Below are positions 44,270-52,608 of a stretch of DNA of 64,000 nt, one piece after another. Position 1 is the first letter of the stretch, and the number at the start of each line of letters is the position of its first letter. Source of the DNA: Chryseobacterium tagetis (GTDB lineage: Bacteria > Bacteroidota > Bacteroidia > Flavobacteriales > Weeksellaceae); NCBI RefSeq assembly GCF_016735585.2, contig NZ_JAERSE020000003.1:248001-312000 (forward strand). The letters run 5' to 3'. The translations under genes and the position numbers were made by a program. Below the pieces are notes generated by a model. That model was not told the DNA's origin. It saw only the letters and a program-made list of their open reading frames with translations, and searched no databases.

Positions 44270-44364
44270 CTTACCTCTGATGCTATCAATTTTTGCATGT
44301 TGTTGGATCATATTTATTTTACTATGATTGATCAAAAATAATGAGAGTATAACTGACTGATAGA

Positions 44365-44961
44365 ATGATTTTTGAATACCTTAAATTAAATATAGATATT
44401 GATGATAATGCTTTTAATGAAATATATCCCAAACATATAAAAGCGTTATCACAACGTCATTGGACTCCTGTTGCTGTTGCTAAGATGGCTGCAAAATACT
44501 TGGTTGATGATACCAATAGAAAAGTTTTGGATATTGGATCCGGAGCAGGTAAGTTTTGTCTCGTAGGGGCTGCTTCTACAGATGGGATATTCTATGGAGT
44601 TGAGCAAAGGGCATCTCTAACTAAAATATCAAAAAAGATAGCTGATAAACACAATATATCGAATGTTGATTTTATTAATTTAAATATAAAAGAAATCTCC
44701 TTTTTAGAATACGAAGCGTTCTATTTTTTTAATTCTTTTTATGAGAATATAGATACTTCATGCTCAATTGATGATACAATTATTCATGATAGAGATTTAT
44801 ATTATGATTATTCTGAATATGTAAGAGAGCAGCTTGACACAACACCGGTAGGAACACGTTTAGTTACCTATTGGAGTAAATGGGATGAAATCCCTAACAG
44901 CTTTAGTTTAATTGATACCGCTCATGATAAATTATTGAATTTTTGGGAAAAAATAAAATGA
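44365..44961 (+). CDS. Class I SAM-dependent methyltransferase-like protein
   Basis: 198 residues. Motif I is VLDIGSGAGKFCLVGAA (residues about 53-70), followed by an acidic loop (YGVEQRASL) and DFINLNIKEI, with the post-II FYFFNSFYENI. The fold is that of Rossmann methyltransferases, but no substrate motif is visible. It follows gcvT by about 95 bp on the same strand and precedes a strong terminator, so it may be the last gene of the pckA operon. Confidence 0.78.
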   Translation: MIFEYLKLNIDIDDNAFNEIYPKHIKALSQRHWTPVAVAKMAAKYLVDDTNRKVLDIGSGAGKFCLVGAASTDGIFYGVEQRASLTKISKKIADKHNISNVDFINLNIKEISFLEYEAFYFFNSFYENIDTSCSIDDTIIHDRDLYYDYSEYVREQLDTTPVGTRLVTYWSKWDEIPNSFSLIDTAHDKLLNFWEKIK

Positions 44962-45023
44962 CAATATTGAGAAATCTTATTTGTCAACAGAATACATAGG
45001 TCTGAATATTATGTATTTTTTTT

Positions 45024-45059
45024 GTATTACTGCAATCCTCTTGCAGTAATACTTTTTTT
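45024..45059 (+). terminator. Strong rho-independent terminator
   Basis: GTATTACTGCAA and TTGCAGTAATAC form a perfect 12-bp stem with loop TCCTC, followed by seven T residues. It would end the pckA-gcvH-gcvT-methyltransferase transcript. Confidence 0.85.
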
Positions 45060-45116
45060 AAGTTTGAATTTAATATACATCCTGCAATCAGAAAATACGC
45101 CAGTGCCTGAGCATAG

Positions 45117-45305
45117 ATGTATAATAATTTTTATAGAAAGTATAAAAATCTGGAAGTATATCCAATTATTGAAAAGGAAAAAGAATTACTATTCTGGACA
45201 GCAGCTCTGTCTTCCAATAGTTTAAGGACGACATTTGGTGATTTTCTGAGTGATAACCTAGGGCTAAGCTATTTATATTGGGAGATGCTAACATCATATT
45301 TGTGA
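45117..45305 (+). pseudogene. Possible gene fragment near Rhs debris
   Basis: A 62-codon frame reads YNNFYRKYKNLEVYPIIEKE, then LLFWTAALSSNSLRTTFGDF. The sequence is protein-like with a hydrophobic end (LSYLYWEMLTSYL) but has no known motif and no recognisable promoter. It lies in a block of decayed Rhs-associated sequence, so it may be the end of a lost toxin or immunity gene. Confidence 0.3.
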
Positions 45306-45653
45306 TTCTGCTGCACTACTTCACCAAGCTCAATCATATCCTGTTATTCTGGATTAGAAGGTAGTCGTCAATTAATATCTATAGATACAGCAGAAAACTG
45401 TACTGCGACACTTCTATCAGGAACGGTTGATCCTTCTTCTAATCCATTAAATTTTAACTTTCAATACCAAAAATAAAAGCAAATCATGGAAAAACTCATA
45501 ATTCCCATAGGTGCTTTATTGTTTTCAGGTTTAGCAAAGGCACAACTCAATACAGCAGAAAACTACGTTTATACAAAGACTTATTTAGATTATAACGGAA
45601 CCACTACAACCATTAGACATGAACGTAGTTGTCACCGTTTTAAAAATGTGTAA
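45306..45653 (+). pseudogene. Remnant of an Rhs-repeat (DUF6443-type) locus
   Basis: Two coding scraps. First, a start-less frame ending at 45476 reads SGLEGSRQLISIDTAENC, then DPSSNPLNFNFQYQK and stop. Second, from ATG 45486: signal peptide MEKLIIPIGALLFSGLAKAQ, then LNTAENYVYTKTYLDYNGTT, which is the conserved start of secreted Chryseobacterium-type Rhs proteins (normally followed by a YFDGLGRP motif). It breaks off after codon 42 and reads into unrelated sequence to the stop at 45653. The large body of the gene has been deleted. Confidence 0.6.
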
Positions 45654-45696
45654 ATATAATAGGCATATCTCATCAAGATGACCTATTATATTTTTG
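45654..45696. terminator. Terminator shared by convergent units
   Basis: ATATAATAGG (45654-45663) pairs with CCTATTATAT (45682-45691) and is followed by TTTTT. It starts at the stop codon of the Rhs remnant and lies 27 bp past the end of the leftward HxlR gene. Confidence 0.7.
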
Positions 45697-45722
45697 AGAA
45701 ACTGCTGGAATTTCTTATGCTT

Positions 45723-46124
45723 TTATTCCGCTAAATCAGAATTGATGATCTCATCATTAATATTCGCATTTGAGTGCTGCCGGGTAATCACTGTTCGTAA
45801 CCTATCTGCATTATCATCTCCCCATTGGCCAATAGCGCCTATAATTGGGATCAAACTCTCTCCAAATTCTGTAAGATTGTAGTCAACCTTTGGAGGAACT
45901 ACAGGATGAATTTTTCGGGTAACAAGTTCGTGCTCCTCCAGCTCCTTTAACTGAATATTTAAAACCCGGCGTGAAGCATCCGGTATCTTACGCTGTAATT
46001 CGCTAGGTCTTTTGTAACCCTGGTTTATAAACCAGAGCAAACGCATCTTCCACTTGCCATATAACACTTCACCTATTAGATCAAGTCCGCAATTTAAGTT
46101 TGGTATTGTTTTTCTTACATACAT
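45723..46124 (-). CDS. HxlR-family transcription regulator
   Basis: 133 residues with the HxlR winged-helix: LIGEVLYGKWKMRLLWFINQG, then RPSELQRKIPDASRRVLNIQLKEL and HPVVPPKVDYNLTEFGESLIPII. Several members respond to aldehydes, quinones or disulfide stress through a conserved N-terminal cysteine, present here at NLNCGLDL (Cys 12). It is divergent from the SDR/DUF1330/SnoaL operon, 125 bp away, and presumably represses it. Confidence 0.9.
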   Translation of the reverse strand: MYVRKTIPNLNCGLDLIGEVLYGKWKMRLLWFINQGYKRPSELQRKIPDASRRVLNIQLKELEEHELVTRKIHPVVPPKVDYNLTEFGESLIPIIGAIGQWGDDNADRLRTVITRQHSNANINDEIINSDLAE

Positions 46125-46249
46125 ATTGCAAAATTAAGCCTATGTTCTGAACGGTACAATAGGGAATAATTTATCCCTATATGAATCGTAATTCCGTACT
46201 TGTGAGGAAATGTCATACTTCTGAAATTTGCACAAAAGAATTTTATATA

Positions 46250-47041
46250 ATGCAAAAAATGGATTATCAGAATGAGTTATCAGGTAAAATAGCATTGGTA
46301 ACAGGCGGAACAAAAGGAGCGGGACGAGCAATTGCCGAACGTTTGAAAAGCGCGGGGGCTAAAGTAGTAATTACAGCAAGAAACCAGCCTGAATTACCGG
46401 ATGAGGATTTATACTTTATACCGGCAGACCTTAGTAAACCAGAAGGTACAGATAAGGTTGCCTCAGAAGTATTTGAGAAATTTGGCAAAATAGATATACT
46501 TGTAAACAATCTTGGCGGTTCTGAAACACCCGGTGGAGGATTTGCCGTATTAAGCAATACAGATTGGGAGGAAACAATCCAGACCAATTTGTTGGCTCCG
46601 GTGCGATTAGATAAGGCATTCCTCCCTCAAATGCTTGAGAAAAAAAGCGGTGTTATTATTCATATTGCATCTATTCAAGGGAAATTACCTCTCTATGATT
46701 CAACACTTCCTTACGCAGCAGCAAAAGCAGGATTGATTAACTATAGTAAAGGACTGTCAAAAGAAGCTTCACCCAAAGGGGTACGTGTTCTAACTGTTTC
46801 TCCAGGATGGATTATGACTGAAGCTTCAAAGAGAATGATGCAACGTATTTCAGAAAGTACAAATATTTCTGTTGAAGCAGCTACGCAAAGTGTTATGGAT
46901 GCATTGGGGGGAATTCCTAACGGAAGACCTGCATATCCGGAAGAAGTCGCTGAATTAGTTGGATTTCTTGTGTCACCAAGAGCGGGTTATTTGACCGGAA
47001 CAGAATATGTAATTGACGGAGGAACCGTTCCAACAATTTAA
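46250..47041 (+). CDS. SDR oxidoreductase of the HxlR-controlled operon
   Basis: 263 residues from ATG 46250 (46259 also possible; the longer frame from 46181 runs into the promoter region). Classical SDR motifs: [18 protein letters not shown] (in place of NNAG), SIQG catalytic Ser region, YAAAKAG with Tyr and Lys, and the terminal [11 protein letters not shown]. First of three tightly spaced genes (11 bp to DUF1330). Substrate unknown; with an HxlR regulator, a reactive carbonyl or quinone is plausible but not shown. Confidence 0.9.
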   Translation: MQKMDYQNELSGKIALVTGGTKGAGRAIAERLKSAGAKVVITARNQPELPDEDLYFIPADLSKPEGTDKVASEVFEKFGKIDILVNNLGGSETPGGGFAVLSNTDWEETIQTNLLAPVRLDKAFLPQMLEKKSGVIIHIASIQGKLPLYDSTLPYAAAKAGLINYSKGLSKEASPKGVRVLTVSPGWIMTEASKRMMQRISESTNISVEAATQSVMDALGGIPNGRPAYPEEVAELVGFLVSPRAGYLTGTEYVIDGGTVPTI

Positions 47042-47052
47042 ATCATTAAATA

Positions 47053-47343
47053 ATGCCAGCATATATAATTTTTACCAGAACACAGACTCTCAATATTGCA
47101 GAACTTGAAAAGTATTGGTCACTGATACAAGAGACAATGAAAGGTCACCCTATTGAAGTCTTAGTACCTTATGGAGATTTTGAGATTCTTGAAGGGGAAC
47201 AAATTGAAGGGATTGTAGTTGCCAAATTTCCAGATATGGAAGCTGCTAAAAAATGGTATAGTAGTGAAGCTTATAAGAAAGCTGCCCTACATAGACAAAT
47301 GGGAGCTATCTATAATGGTATATTGGTAGAAGGGATTGCCTAA
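47053..47343 (+). CDS. DUF1330 ferredoxin-like-fold protein
   Basis: 96 residues. PAYIIFTRTQTLNIAELEKY, then EVLVPYGDFEILEGE and VVAKFPDMEAAKKWYSSEAY are the three conserved blocks of DUF1330, a dimeric alpha/beta-barrel family of unknown activity. Second gene of the HxlR-linked operon, 28 bp before the SnoaL-like gene. Confidence 0.88.
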   Translation: MPAYIIFTRTQTLNIAELEKYWSLIQETMKGHPIEVLVPYGDFEILEGEQIEGIVVAKFPDMEAAKKWYSSEAYKKAALHRQMGAIYNGILVEGIA

Positions 47344-47371
47344 CTAAAAAATAATAACAAAATTAGATACA

Positions 47372-47695
47372 ATGAAGTTACCAATTATCATAACAAATTT
47401 AGTCAAAGCTCAGGATCGCTTTGATAATGTTGCCTACACCAATTGTTTCTCCGAATCTGGTGTATTGTTTGATGAAGGCAAAATACATACTGGACGTGAA
47501 GAAATTGCTGGATGGATTGAGGAAGGAAATAAGAAATACAATTCGGTAATGAAACCCATTAGTTTTGAAGGAGATGGAGTAATGGGTATTTTAAAAACGG
47601 AGATATCCGGGACATTTCCCGGTAGTCCGCTTGTGTTTACCTATCATTTTGAATTCGAAGGAGAACACATTCAATCATTGAAAATTACGTTATAA
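47372..47695 (+). CDS. SnoaL/NTF2-like protein
   Basis: 107 residues with the cone-shaped NTF2 fold pattern: DNVAYTNCFSESGVLFDEGKI, HTGREEIAGWIEEGNKKYN and a terminal FEFEGEHIQSLKITL strand. Such proteins are small-molecule binding or isomerase-like enzymes. Last gene of the operon, directly before a terminator hairpin. Confidence 0.85.
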   Translation: MKLPIIITNLVKAQDRFDNVAYTNCFSESGVLFDEGKIHTGREEIAGWIEEGNKKYNSVMKPISFEGDGVMGILKTEISGTFPGSPLVFTYHFEFEGEHIQSLKITL

Positions 47696-47697
47696 AA

Positions 47698-47731
47698 ATT
47701 GAGTTGGACAGATTATATGGTCCAACTCAAT
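47698..47731 (+). terminator. Terminator of the SDR/DUF1330/SnoaL operon
   Basis: ATTGAGTTGGAC and GTCCAACTCAAT form a perfect 12-bp stem with a 10-nt loop, starting 3 bp after the SnoaL-like stop. The T-tract is weak. Confidence 0.65.
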
Positions 47732-47836
47732 AATAGATTTGGATGATCAAATCAACGTTAGATTAACAAAAATTAAAGCATAAAGTATGTTTTACTGTTT
47801 AGCTATAGAAACAATGCAAATCAGAGAAAAAAAGAG

Positions 47837-48301
47837 GTGAACAATGAAAACCTACAACATCAAAAAGAAGAAGAGTTGGCTAACTTGAAAAAGGAAACTT
47901 CGAATGAAGTTGATAGCCAATCTGAAGAAAAAGTTGATAACAATAAATTTTTAACAGATGAATATCTAAAATATGCTATGACAGAGGATATGACTAAGGA
48001 GATAGACCCAATAAGAAGTCAATCACTTGTAAGTGGAAATACACGCTCAAAGCGTTCTGGATTAACTGAGAAAGAGTATTTTGAAATCTTTTTTTTAATT
48101 CCGGAACAGAACGCCAATAAAGGAAGGACTATATACATCTGTTCTGAGTTCTATCAGAAATTTTTAAAGCTGATAGCCGGTCTTGAAATAGATAGGCTCA
48201 CAATGTATGCTTATCTGGATAATATTATTGAGTGTCATTTTACACATTTTGAAGAACTGATTCATAAAATATATCATGATAGAAATAAACCGCTGTTCTA
48301 A
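47837..48301 (+). CDS. DUF3408-like protein (conjugative-transposon type), orphan
   Basis: 154 residues from a GTG start at 47837; no in-frame ATG exists upstream. A charged, low-complexity N-terminal tail (to about 70) precedes GLTEKEYFEIFFLIPEQNAN, then YICSEFYQKFLKLIAGLEID and MYAYLDNIIECHFTHFEELI, which resembles DUF3408 proteins found beside the mobilisation and Tra genes of Bacteroidota conjugative transposons. No tra, mob or integrase gene accompanies it here. It is probably a relic of an element. Confidence 0.6.
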   Translation: MNNENLQHQKEEELANLKKETSNEVDSQSEEKVDNNKFLTDEYLKYAMTEDMTKEIDPIRSQSLVSGNTRSKRSGLTEKEYFEIFFLIPEQNANKGRTIYICSEFYQKFLKLIAGLEIDRLTMYAYLDNIIECHFTHFEELIHKIYHDRNKPLF

Positions 48302-48465
48302 GGTATAATTTCTCTCGAAGGGTTATATGATGGAATTTCTTTATATGGAAGGTTAAATTGAAGATAATTATTTATTTATAATAAATTTATTAACTTTATA
48401 GTGATATAATTAAAAATAAACGATATACAAAAGTCATAATATCAGTTTGCTTAAAGACATCGAAG

Positions 48466-49200
48466 ATGGGTTATATATTAATATTTCACGATCTAAAGAA
48501 TCAATACTATTATTGTTATGACGATGATAAAAGTAATCTAATGTATATTGCTTTCCAAGACGAAATCATTTTGGAAAGCTTCATTATTCTCCAAGGCTCT
48601 AAAAGTGAGCTTCCACTTGCTGGCTTTTTGCCATACGAAGTTTATCTCAATAATGTTGAGGTACAAAAAAATAATGTAGAGGTAGAAACAAGACGAAGGG
48701 AAAACGGCTTAAAGGCACAGGAATTATTTAAAATAACAGCTAGGGAAAGGCTTTTTATTGTAGAAGATATTCCACAGGACAAAGATAGTATTGCCAATTA
48801 TAAAGTAATTGACTCAATACCAGTTAAAAGAGCCGATTATAATATCAAAAATTGTAAAAACATTGAAGTTGAAGTTAAATGTCTCACCTTATATCCAAGA
48901 ATTAACCCATTGTTTTTCTACATTAGTTCCTATGAAGTAGAGAAGCTTGAAAATTTGAATAAACTAACTGGAAAAAAGACCATTCTTGCACTATATAATC
49001 AAGCAGAAATTGATCGGGAAAACTGTTCGGTAACCATGATTAAACTTTCTACAATAAGAAAAAATAAAAAACCTATTATCTATGATATGGATAAAGACTG
49101 CTATAAGGTTCCAATAAGCTTAACTACAGAAGGATTTGAACTGCTTGAAAAATATAGAATAATGGGAGATCTATATAGAAAATCAAATAGCAGATCATAA
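48466..49200 (+). CDS. Unrecognised protein, 244 residues
   Basis: Starts GYILIFHDLKNQYYYCYDDD. It is a soluble, beta-rich protein (FQDEIILESFIILQGSKSEL; PFFYISSYEVEKLENLNKL-like stretches) with a central lysine/asparagine-rich part and no signal or membrane segment. It is clean over its full length and follows the DUF3408 gene by 165 bp on the same strand. It may be cargo of the same former element. No function can be given. Confidence 0.55.
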   Translation: MGYILIFHDLKNQYYYCYDDDKSNLMYIAFQDEIILESFIILQGSKSELPLAGFLPYEVYLNNVEVQKNNVEVETRRRENGLKAQELFKITARERLFIVEDIPQDKDSIANYKVIDSIPVKRADYNIKNCKNIEVEVKCLTLYPRINPLFFYISSYEVEKLENLNKLTGKKTILALYNQAEIDRENCSVTMIKLSTIRKNKKPIIYDMDKDCYKVPISLTTEGFELLEKYRIMGDLYRKSNSRS

Positions 49201-49483
49201 CGCTAGTTTTTAGAAATCGTAATTATTAGACAGGAACGCCCGATCAAAGCCAGTGCTCTTTTTGATTTGGCTAATTTTTTTAAGTCATGTTTTTATCTGT
49301 ACGTGGATGAGATATTAACCAGTGTGCAGTCAATTTTTTATTTTTGCCGGGCTGATTTTGGTCAAATATACTAGGGTGAAAGGCTCTAAATAGTTTGCGA
49401 TCAGTCTCTTGAATGCTAATTGGCTGATCAGTTTATTTCGAATAACTTTAAATATAAAATATAATAAAAATGGTAACTATTTT

Positions 49484-49699
49484 ATGAAAGTTAGTGGTGT
49501 ACTTGTTTTGCTAAGTATGTTCGGCATCTATGCGATGCATTATAATATCGGCAGCATAGCAGGAACCAGACTTCTTCCCGCAGAGCTTCCTGGATGGCTC
49601 CTTTGGAAGGATCTGATGCCGATGGACAACAGGGGCTTGAGCCTATCCCAACTTTACATTAAATTTTGGGATAGGCTCAAGCTTGATAGACGCTTTTAG
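49484..49699 (+). CDS. Small membrane ORF ending in a hairpin
   Basis: 72 residues from ATG 49484; a longer frame from 49409 adds a basic leader. A hydrophobic helix, KVSGVLVLLSMFGIYAMHYN, is followed by LPAELPGWLLWKDLMPMDNR. The last third is coded by one arm and loop of a perfect 17-bp hairpin, suggesting that the original 3' end was altered. It may be a fragment of a larger gene. Confidence 0.35.
   Translation: MKVSGVLVLLSMFGIYAMHYNIGSIAGTRLLPAELPGWLLWKDLMPMDNRGLSLSQLYIKFWDRLKLDRRF
49635..49682. repeat. Perfect 17-bp inverted repeat
   Basis: GCTTGAGCCTATCCCAA (49635-49651) and TTGGGATAGGCTCAAGC (49666-49682) with a 14-nt loop. No T-run follows directly. Possibly a terminator or the trace of a mobile sequence; it is far more GC-rich than its surroundings. 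Confidence 0.6.
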
Positions 49700-49805
49700 A
49701 ATTAGGTTAATTATCCAATGACACAGTTTGAGTTACACTCCCTTTGGAAACAAAAAGTTAACTTTTGTTTACTTTTCTCTTAATTAGTCAGACTCCTGCT
49801 GTTTT

Positions 49806-50633
49806 TTAAAATTCAGATGGATTTTTTCCGGTATGCTTTTTTATAAAATTACTGAAGTTTCCTTCGTTGTTAAATCCAAGTTCATAACAAATTTGTGAAT
49901 TGTTATTATTGGTGTAATTTTTAAATTTTTTATATTCGCTAATCAATTTTTCGATAATGACCTGCTTAGCAGTTTTACCTAGGATTATTTCAGTTAGTTC
50001 AGATAACTTTCTTGCGGAAATATGTAACTGGTCAGCGTAATCGATTACCTTTTTATTCTCTTTATAATCTCTGTGTAAAAGTAATAGAAATCTATTGACG
50101 TAGTATCTGGAATCGTATGAAACGTTATTCTTACTCTCTTTTACGGGTAAATAGGCAAATGCATCGAGTATCAGCCTTTCAATCAGATTATGGGCAACAG
50201 CACTATATAAGTTCCTGTTTTTTGATTTGAAAAATTGTATGCGTTCGTTAATGTTAGTTTTAATTTCATCTACAGCGGATAAAGGTGCAACAAAAAGATT
50301 AGAATCGTAATTGAAAAATAATTCGGAGTTAAGGAACATACTATCCTTAACGGAGTGTTCATAAAAGTTTTGAGAAAATACGACAGCCATTACTTCCTTA
50401 CCACTGACAATATTAAAGGAAAACTTTTTCTGTGGTCCGACAAATACAATACTTTCCTTCTTAATATAATGTAACTTACACTCTACCTTAAGTTCAAGGT
50501 CTTCTAAAATGATGTAAATCCAAAAGTAATCAAGTGTATTAAATTCCTTAATTCGCGAGCTGTTTCCCAAAATTATTCCGAGCCAATTGATATTAAAGCC
50601 TATCTGATCTAGCTGCTTTGTATTTAAGTGCAT
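49806..50633 (-). CDS. AraC-family transcription regulator, full length
   Basis: 275 residues: a cupin-like sensor domain (about 1-170, with ESIVFVGPQKKFSF) and a C-terminal AraC domain (about 185-275; VIDYADQLHISARKLSELTE, then LGKTAKQVIIEKLI, ICYELGFNNEGNFSNFIKKHTGKNPSEF). The sensor domain is a clear paralog of the HTH-less protein at 40427. It is monocistronic; target and ligand are unknown. The gene to its right is a YjdJ-type acetyltransferase on the same strand, about 100 bp upstream. Confidence 0.88.
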   Translation of the reverse strand: MHLNTKQLDQIGFNINWLGIILGNSSRIKEFNTLDYFWIYIILEDLELKVECKLHYIKKESIVFVGPQKKFSFNIVSGKEVMAVVFSQNFYEHSVKDSMFLNSELFFNYDSNLFVAPLSAVDEIKTNINERIQFFKSKNRNLYSAVAHNLIERLILDAFAYLPVKESKNNVSYDSRYYVNRFLLLLHRDYKENKKVIDYADQLHISARKLSELTEIILGKTAKQVIIEKLISEYKKFKNYTNNNNSQICYELGFNNEGNFSNFIKKHTGKNPSEF

Positions 50634-50736
50634 ATTTTATTTACAAAAAAAATCTTTACTATCTATCTGATTTCATCAAAAGTCGAGCGTTGTGTATTTA
50701 TCTGCTATTACGGACGAAATTGACCAACGTTGATAC

Positions 50737-51033
50737 TTAAAGGCTCAGCAGTACATCTTTATATAGATATAGATTATTTTTAAAACAGGCGACGGTGTAC
50801 GCGCAGTGAGGAATAATTTTCATGGTGTTTTCCCTTGCGTAACTGATCAGACTATCAAATAGGATGGAAGAATATTCGGCATTCTTTTCATTATCTTCGG
50901 TTATAGCTACGGTTTTATAGACAGTAATCCTGCTTTCAACAACTGTAATTTCCATATAACCTACAGTCACTTCATCAATGATAAGTTTAATCTCCCCCTG
51001 AAAGAAATTATTTAACAGAATTTGTGTTTTCAT
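50737..51033 (-). CDS. YjdJ-type (short GNAT) N-acetyltransferase-like protein
   Basis: 98 residues. The C-terminal half, DSLISYARENTMKIIPHCAY followed by TVACFKNNLYLYKDVL, matches the end of the small YjdJ/Acetyltransf_CG group, where the Cys of I-P-x-C is conserved. The acetyl-CoA loop (Q/R-x-x-G-x-G/A) usually found in the middle is not clear: here VAITEDNEKNAEYSSILFDS lacks it. It may therefore be degenerate or bind CoA differently. Confidence 0.65.
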   Translation of the reverse strand: MKTQILLNNFFQGEIKLIIDEVTVGYMEITVVESRITVYKTVAITEDNEKNAEYSSILFDSLISYARENTMKIIPHCAYTVACFKNNLYLYKDVLLSL

Positions 51034-51588
51034 TAATTGGTTTTATTTCAATAGATTTCAAATATTGCAATTTTAAGCAGTCCATAAGGTCGGGGAGGTA
51101 TGAGAATATAATTGATACTCATGTTATGTTGCATACCGCAGGGCAGTATTTAATTAGGTTGAATCGATATATTTTTTTTAGCTCTAGGAATTACTTGAGA
51201 ATTCATTAAAAAAAATTGCCTCGTCTTGCTATGTATGGCAATAAATGGACGTTCTGAGTCCTACTGAAGGTGAGTGGGACCCACCTTTTGTAGGTATTTG
51301 AAATAATATTCCCATTTTTCATGAAAGTATGTTTTATATGGTAAATTTCACTAATAATTTGATGCAGAAAAAATAAGGATGTATCAATTTCCGAAAAGCG
51401 TATATTGAAAAAAGGTTTTTCCGAAATTGAAATAATCCTTTAATGTCGGGCAGTAAGCATGGTCCAGTCTTTTTTTGAAGTCATTAAATGGTTTAAGGAA
51501 AAATTTGCAAAAAAATGATACCATTTTTGCAATAATAAAAACTTCTGAAGGAGTACATTTGCGCTCCATAATTTTAAGTTATTTTGCA
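51034..51588. other. Intergenic region with one imperfect hairpin
   Basis: About 555 bp without a supportable gene. The main structure is at 51260-51294: CCTAC/GTAGG and AAGGTG/CACCTT nest around AGTGGGAC, with a two-base internal mismatch. It is more GC-rich than its surroundings; role unknown. Confidence 0.4.
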
Positions 51589-52041
51589 ATGATCGTAACA
51601 AACGCTAAGACGATTGAATCTAAAATGAAGATGTTAATTATTTTGTTTATTATTAATTGTCTACTTACCTGCTGTGGTGTACTTATGAAATCAACTATAA
51701 TAGGAGGGCTTAGATGGCCATTATTATTTTTTTCATCTGTAATCAGTTTCCTGTTCTTACAAGGGATATTAAATTTAAAGATTCTACAACTAGAAAATAC
51801 AGGGGCTATTTTTTCCGTAAAAAGATACCATCCGCTTAAAAAAGGAGTGGTTTTTCCGGTAGCTGAATTTCCAGTCTATTCAGTTCGGTTATTGGAAAGG
51901 CAGAAGTCTATATTGGAGGATAATATTATTATTACCGTAATCACGGACAATAATGTAAAAAAACAGCTGAAGATCCCGGTGAGATGCCTACACGATGATG
52001 ATTTTAAAAAAATCAAAATATCTATTGAGCCCAACCCGTAG
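51589..52041 (+). CDS. Hypothetical membrane protein, about 150 residues
   Basis: From ATG 51589 (an upstream start at 51475 is open but has little coding character). Two hydrophobic helices, MLIILFIINCLLTCCGVLM and WPLLFFSSVISFLFLQGIL, are followed by a soluble domain with KRYHPLKKGVVFPVAEFPV and NNVKKQLKIPVRCLHDDDF. It is followed by a terminator. No family recognised. Confidence 0.5.
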   Translation: MIVTNAKTIESKMKMLIILFIINCLLTCCGVLMKSTIIGGLRWPLLFFSSVISFLFLQGILNLKILQLENTGAIFSVKRYHPLKKGVVFPVAEFPVYSVRLLERQKSILEDNIIITVITDNNVKKQLKIPVRCLHDDDFKKIKISIEPNP

Positions 52042-52173
52042 AAAACTGCATTTTCAACTCGATCTTTTGTAAGATGTATACTGAAATATAATTGAACAAA
52101 CTGAATCTTTACATATTAGAAAGTATCAGAAAAAGTAGGGAATAGTAAAAGAGCTGGTAGTATTTATATTTTG

Positions 52174-52220
52174 AAAAACTGATTCCCTCACCATAAACAG
52201 GGCCGGAATCAGTTTTTTTT
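52174..52220. terminator. Rho-independent terminator
   Basis: AAAAACTGATTCC (52174-52186) pairs with GGAATCAGTTTTT (52205-52217), followed by more T. It serves the membrane-protein gene on the + strand and possibly the leftward HTH genes. Confidence 0.75.
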
Positions 52221-52264
52221 ATGCAGATATAAAACATAAACTTTATAAGAGCCGATGTTGCTTT

Positions 52265-52597
52265 TTAGCCAAGATCGTGTCCGAAGAATATCTTTTTCCA
52301 TTTCGCAATGGTATTTTTACTTAATTTATAGTGACGTGCTACATCTGAATTGGTTAAATTGTTTTGTTTTTGAAATTTCAATATTTCAAAAATGGATGTT
52401 TCGTCATAAGACCGATGTTTTTGATTGAGGACTTCTTTCTGATCTTTTCCAAAAAGTATTTTATTTATATTTATGATATCAATGTTTGAGAGTGTTTTTT
52501 TTTTGAGCAGTGGCTCACATATATCTTTTTTATCCGGAAATTTCTTCTCTATTATATCCTGAAATATTAATTTATAATTTGGATATTTTTTGTCCAT
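52265..52597 (-). CDS. HTH protein, transposase-OrfA-like (second of a pair)
   Basis: 110 residues from ATG 52597 (the longer frame starts in the upstream gene's overlap). KKYPNYKLIFQDIIEKKFPD and LNQKHRSYDETSIFEILKFQ lead to a C-terminal HTH, NNLTNSDVARHYKLSKNTIAKWKK, of the kind found in transposase OrfA proteins. It starts 12 bp after the stop of the gene at 52609. No catalytic DDE subunit is nearby. It may be a DNA-binding regulator derived from a transposase; the paired arrangement resembles gene pairs common in Chryseobacterium-like genomes. Confidence 0.6.
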   Translation of the reverse strand: MDKKYPNYKLIFQDIIEKKFPDKKDICEPLLKKKTLSNIDIININKILFGKDQKEVLNQKHRSYDETSIFEILKFQKQNNLTNSDVARHYKLSKNTIAKWKKIFFGHDLG

Positions 52598-52608
52598 GCA
52601 ATTATTTT

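Noticed and set aside
49635..49682. Integron attC site
   Set aside because: The stem is perfect with no unpaired bases or R'/R'' core boxes, and no integrase is nearby.
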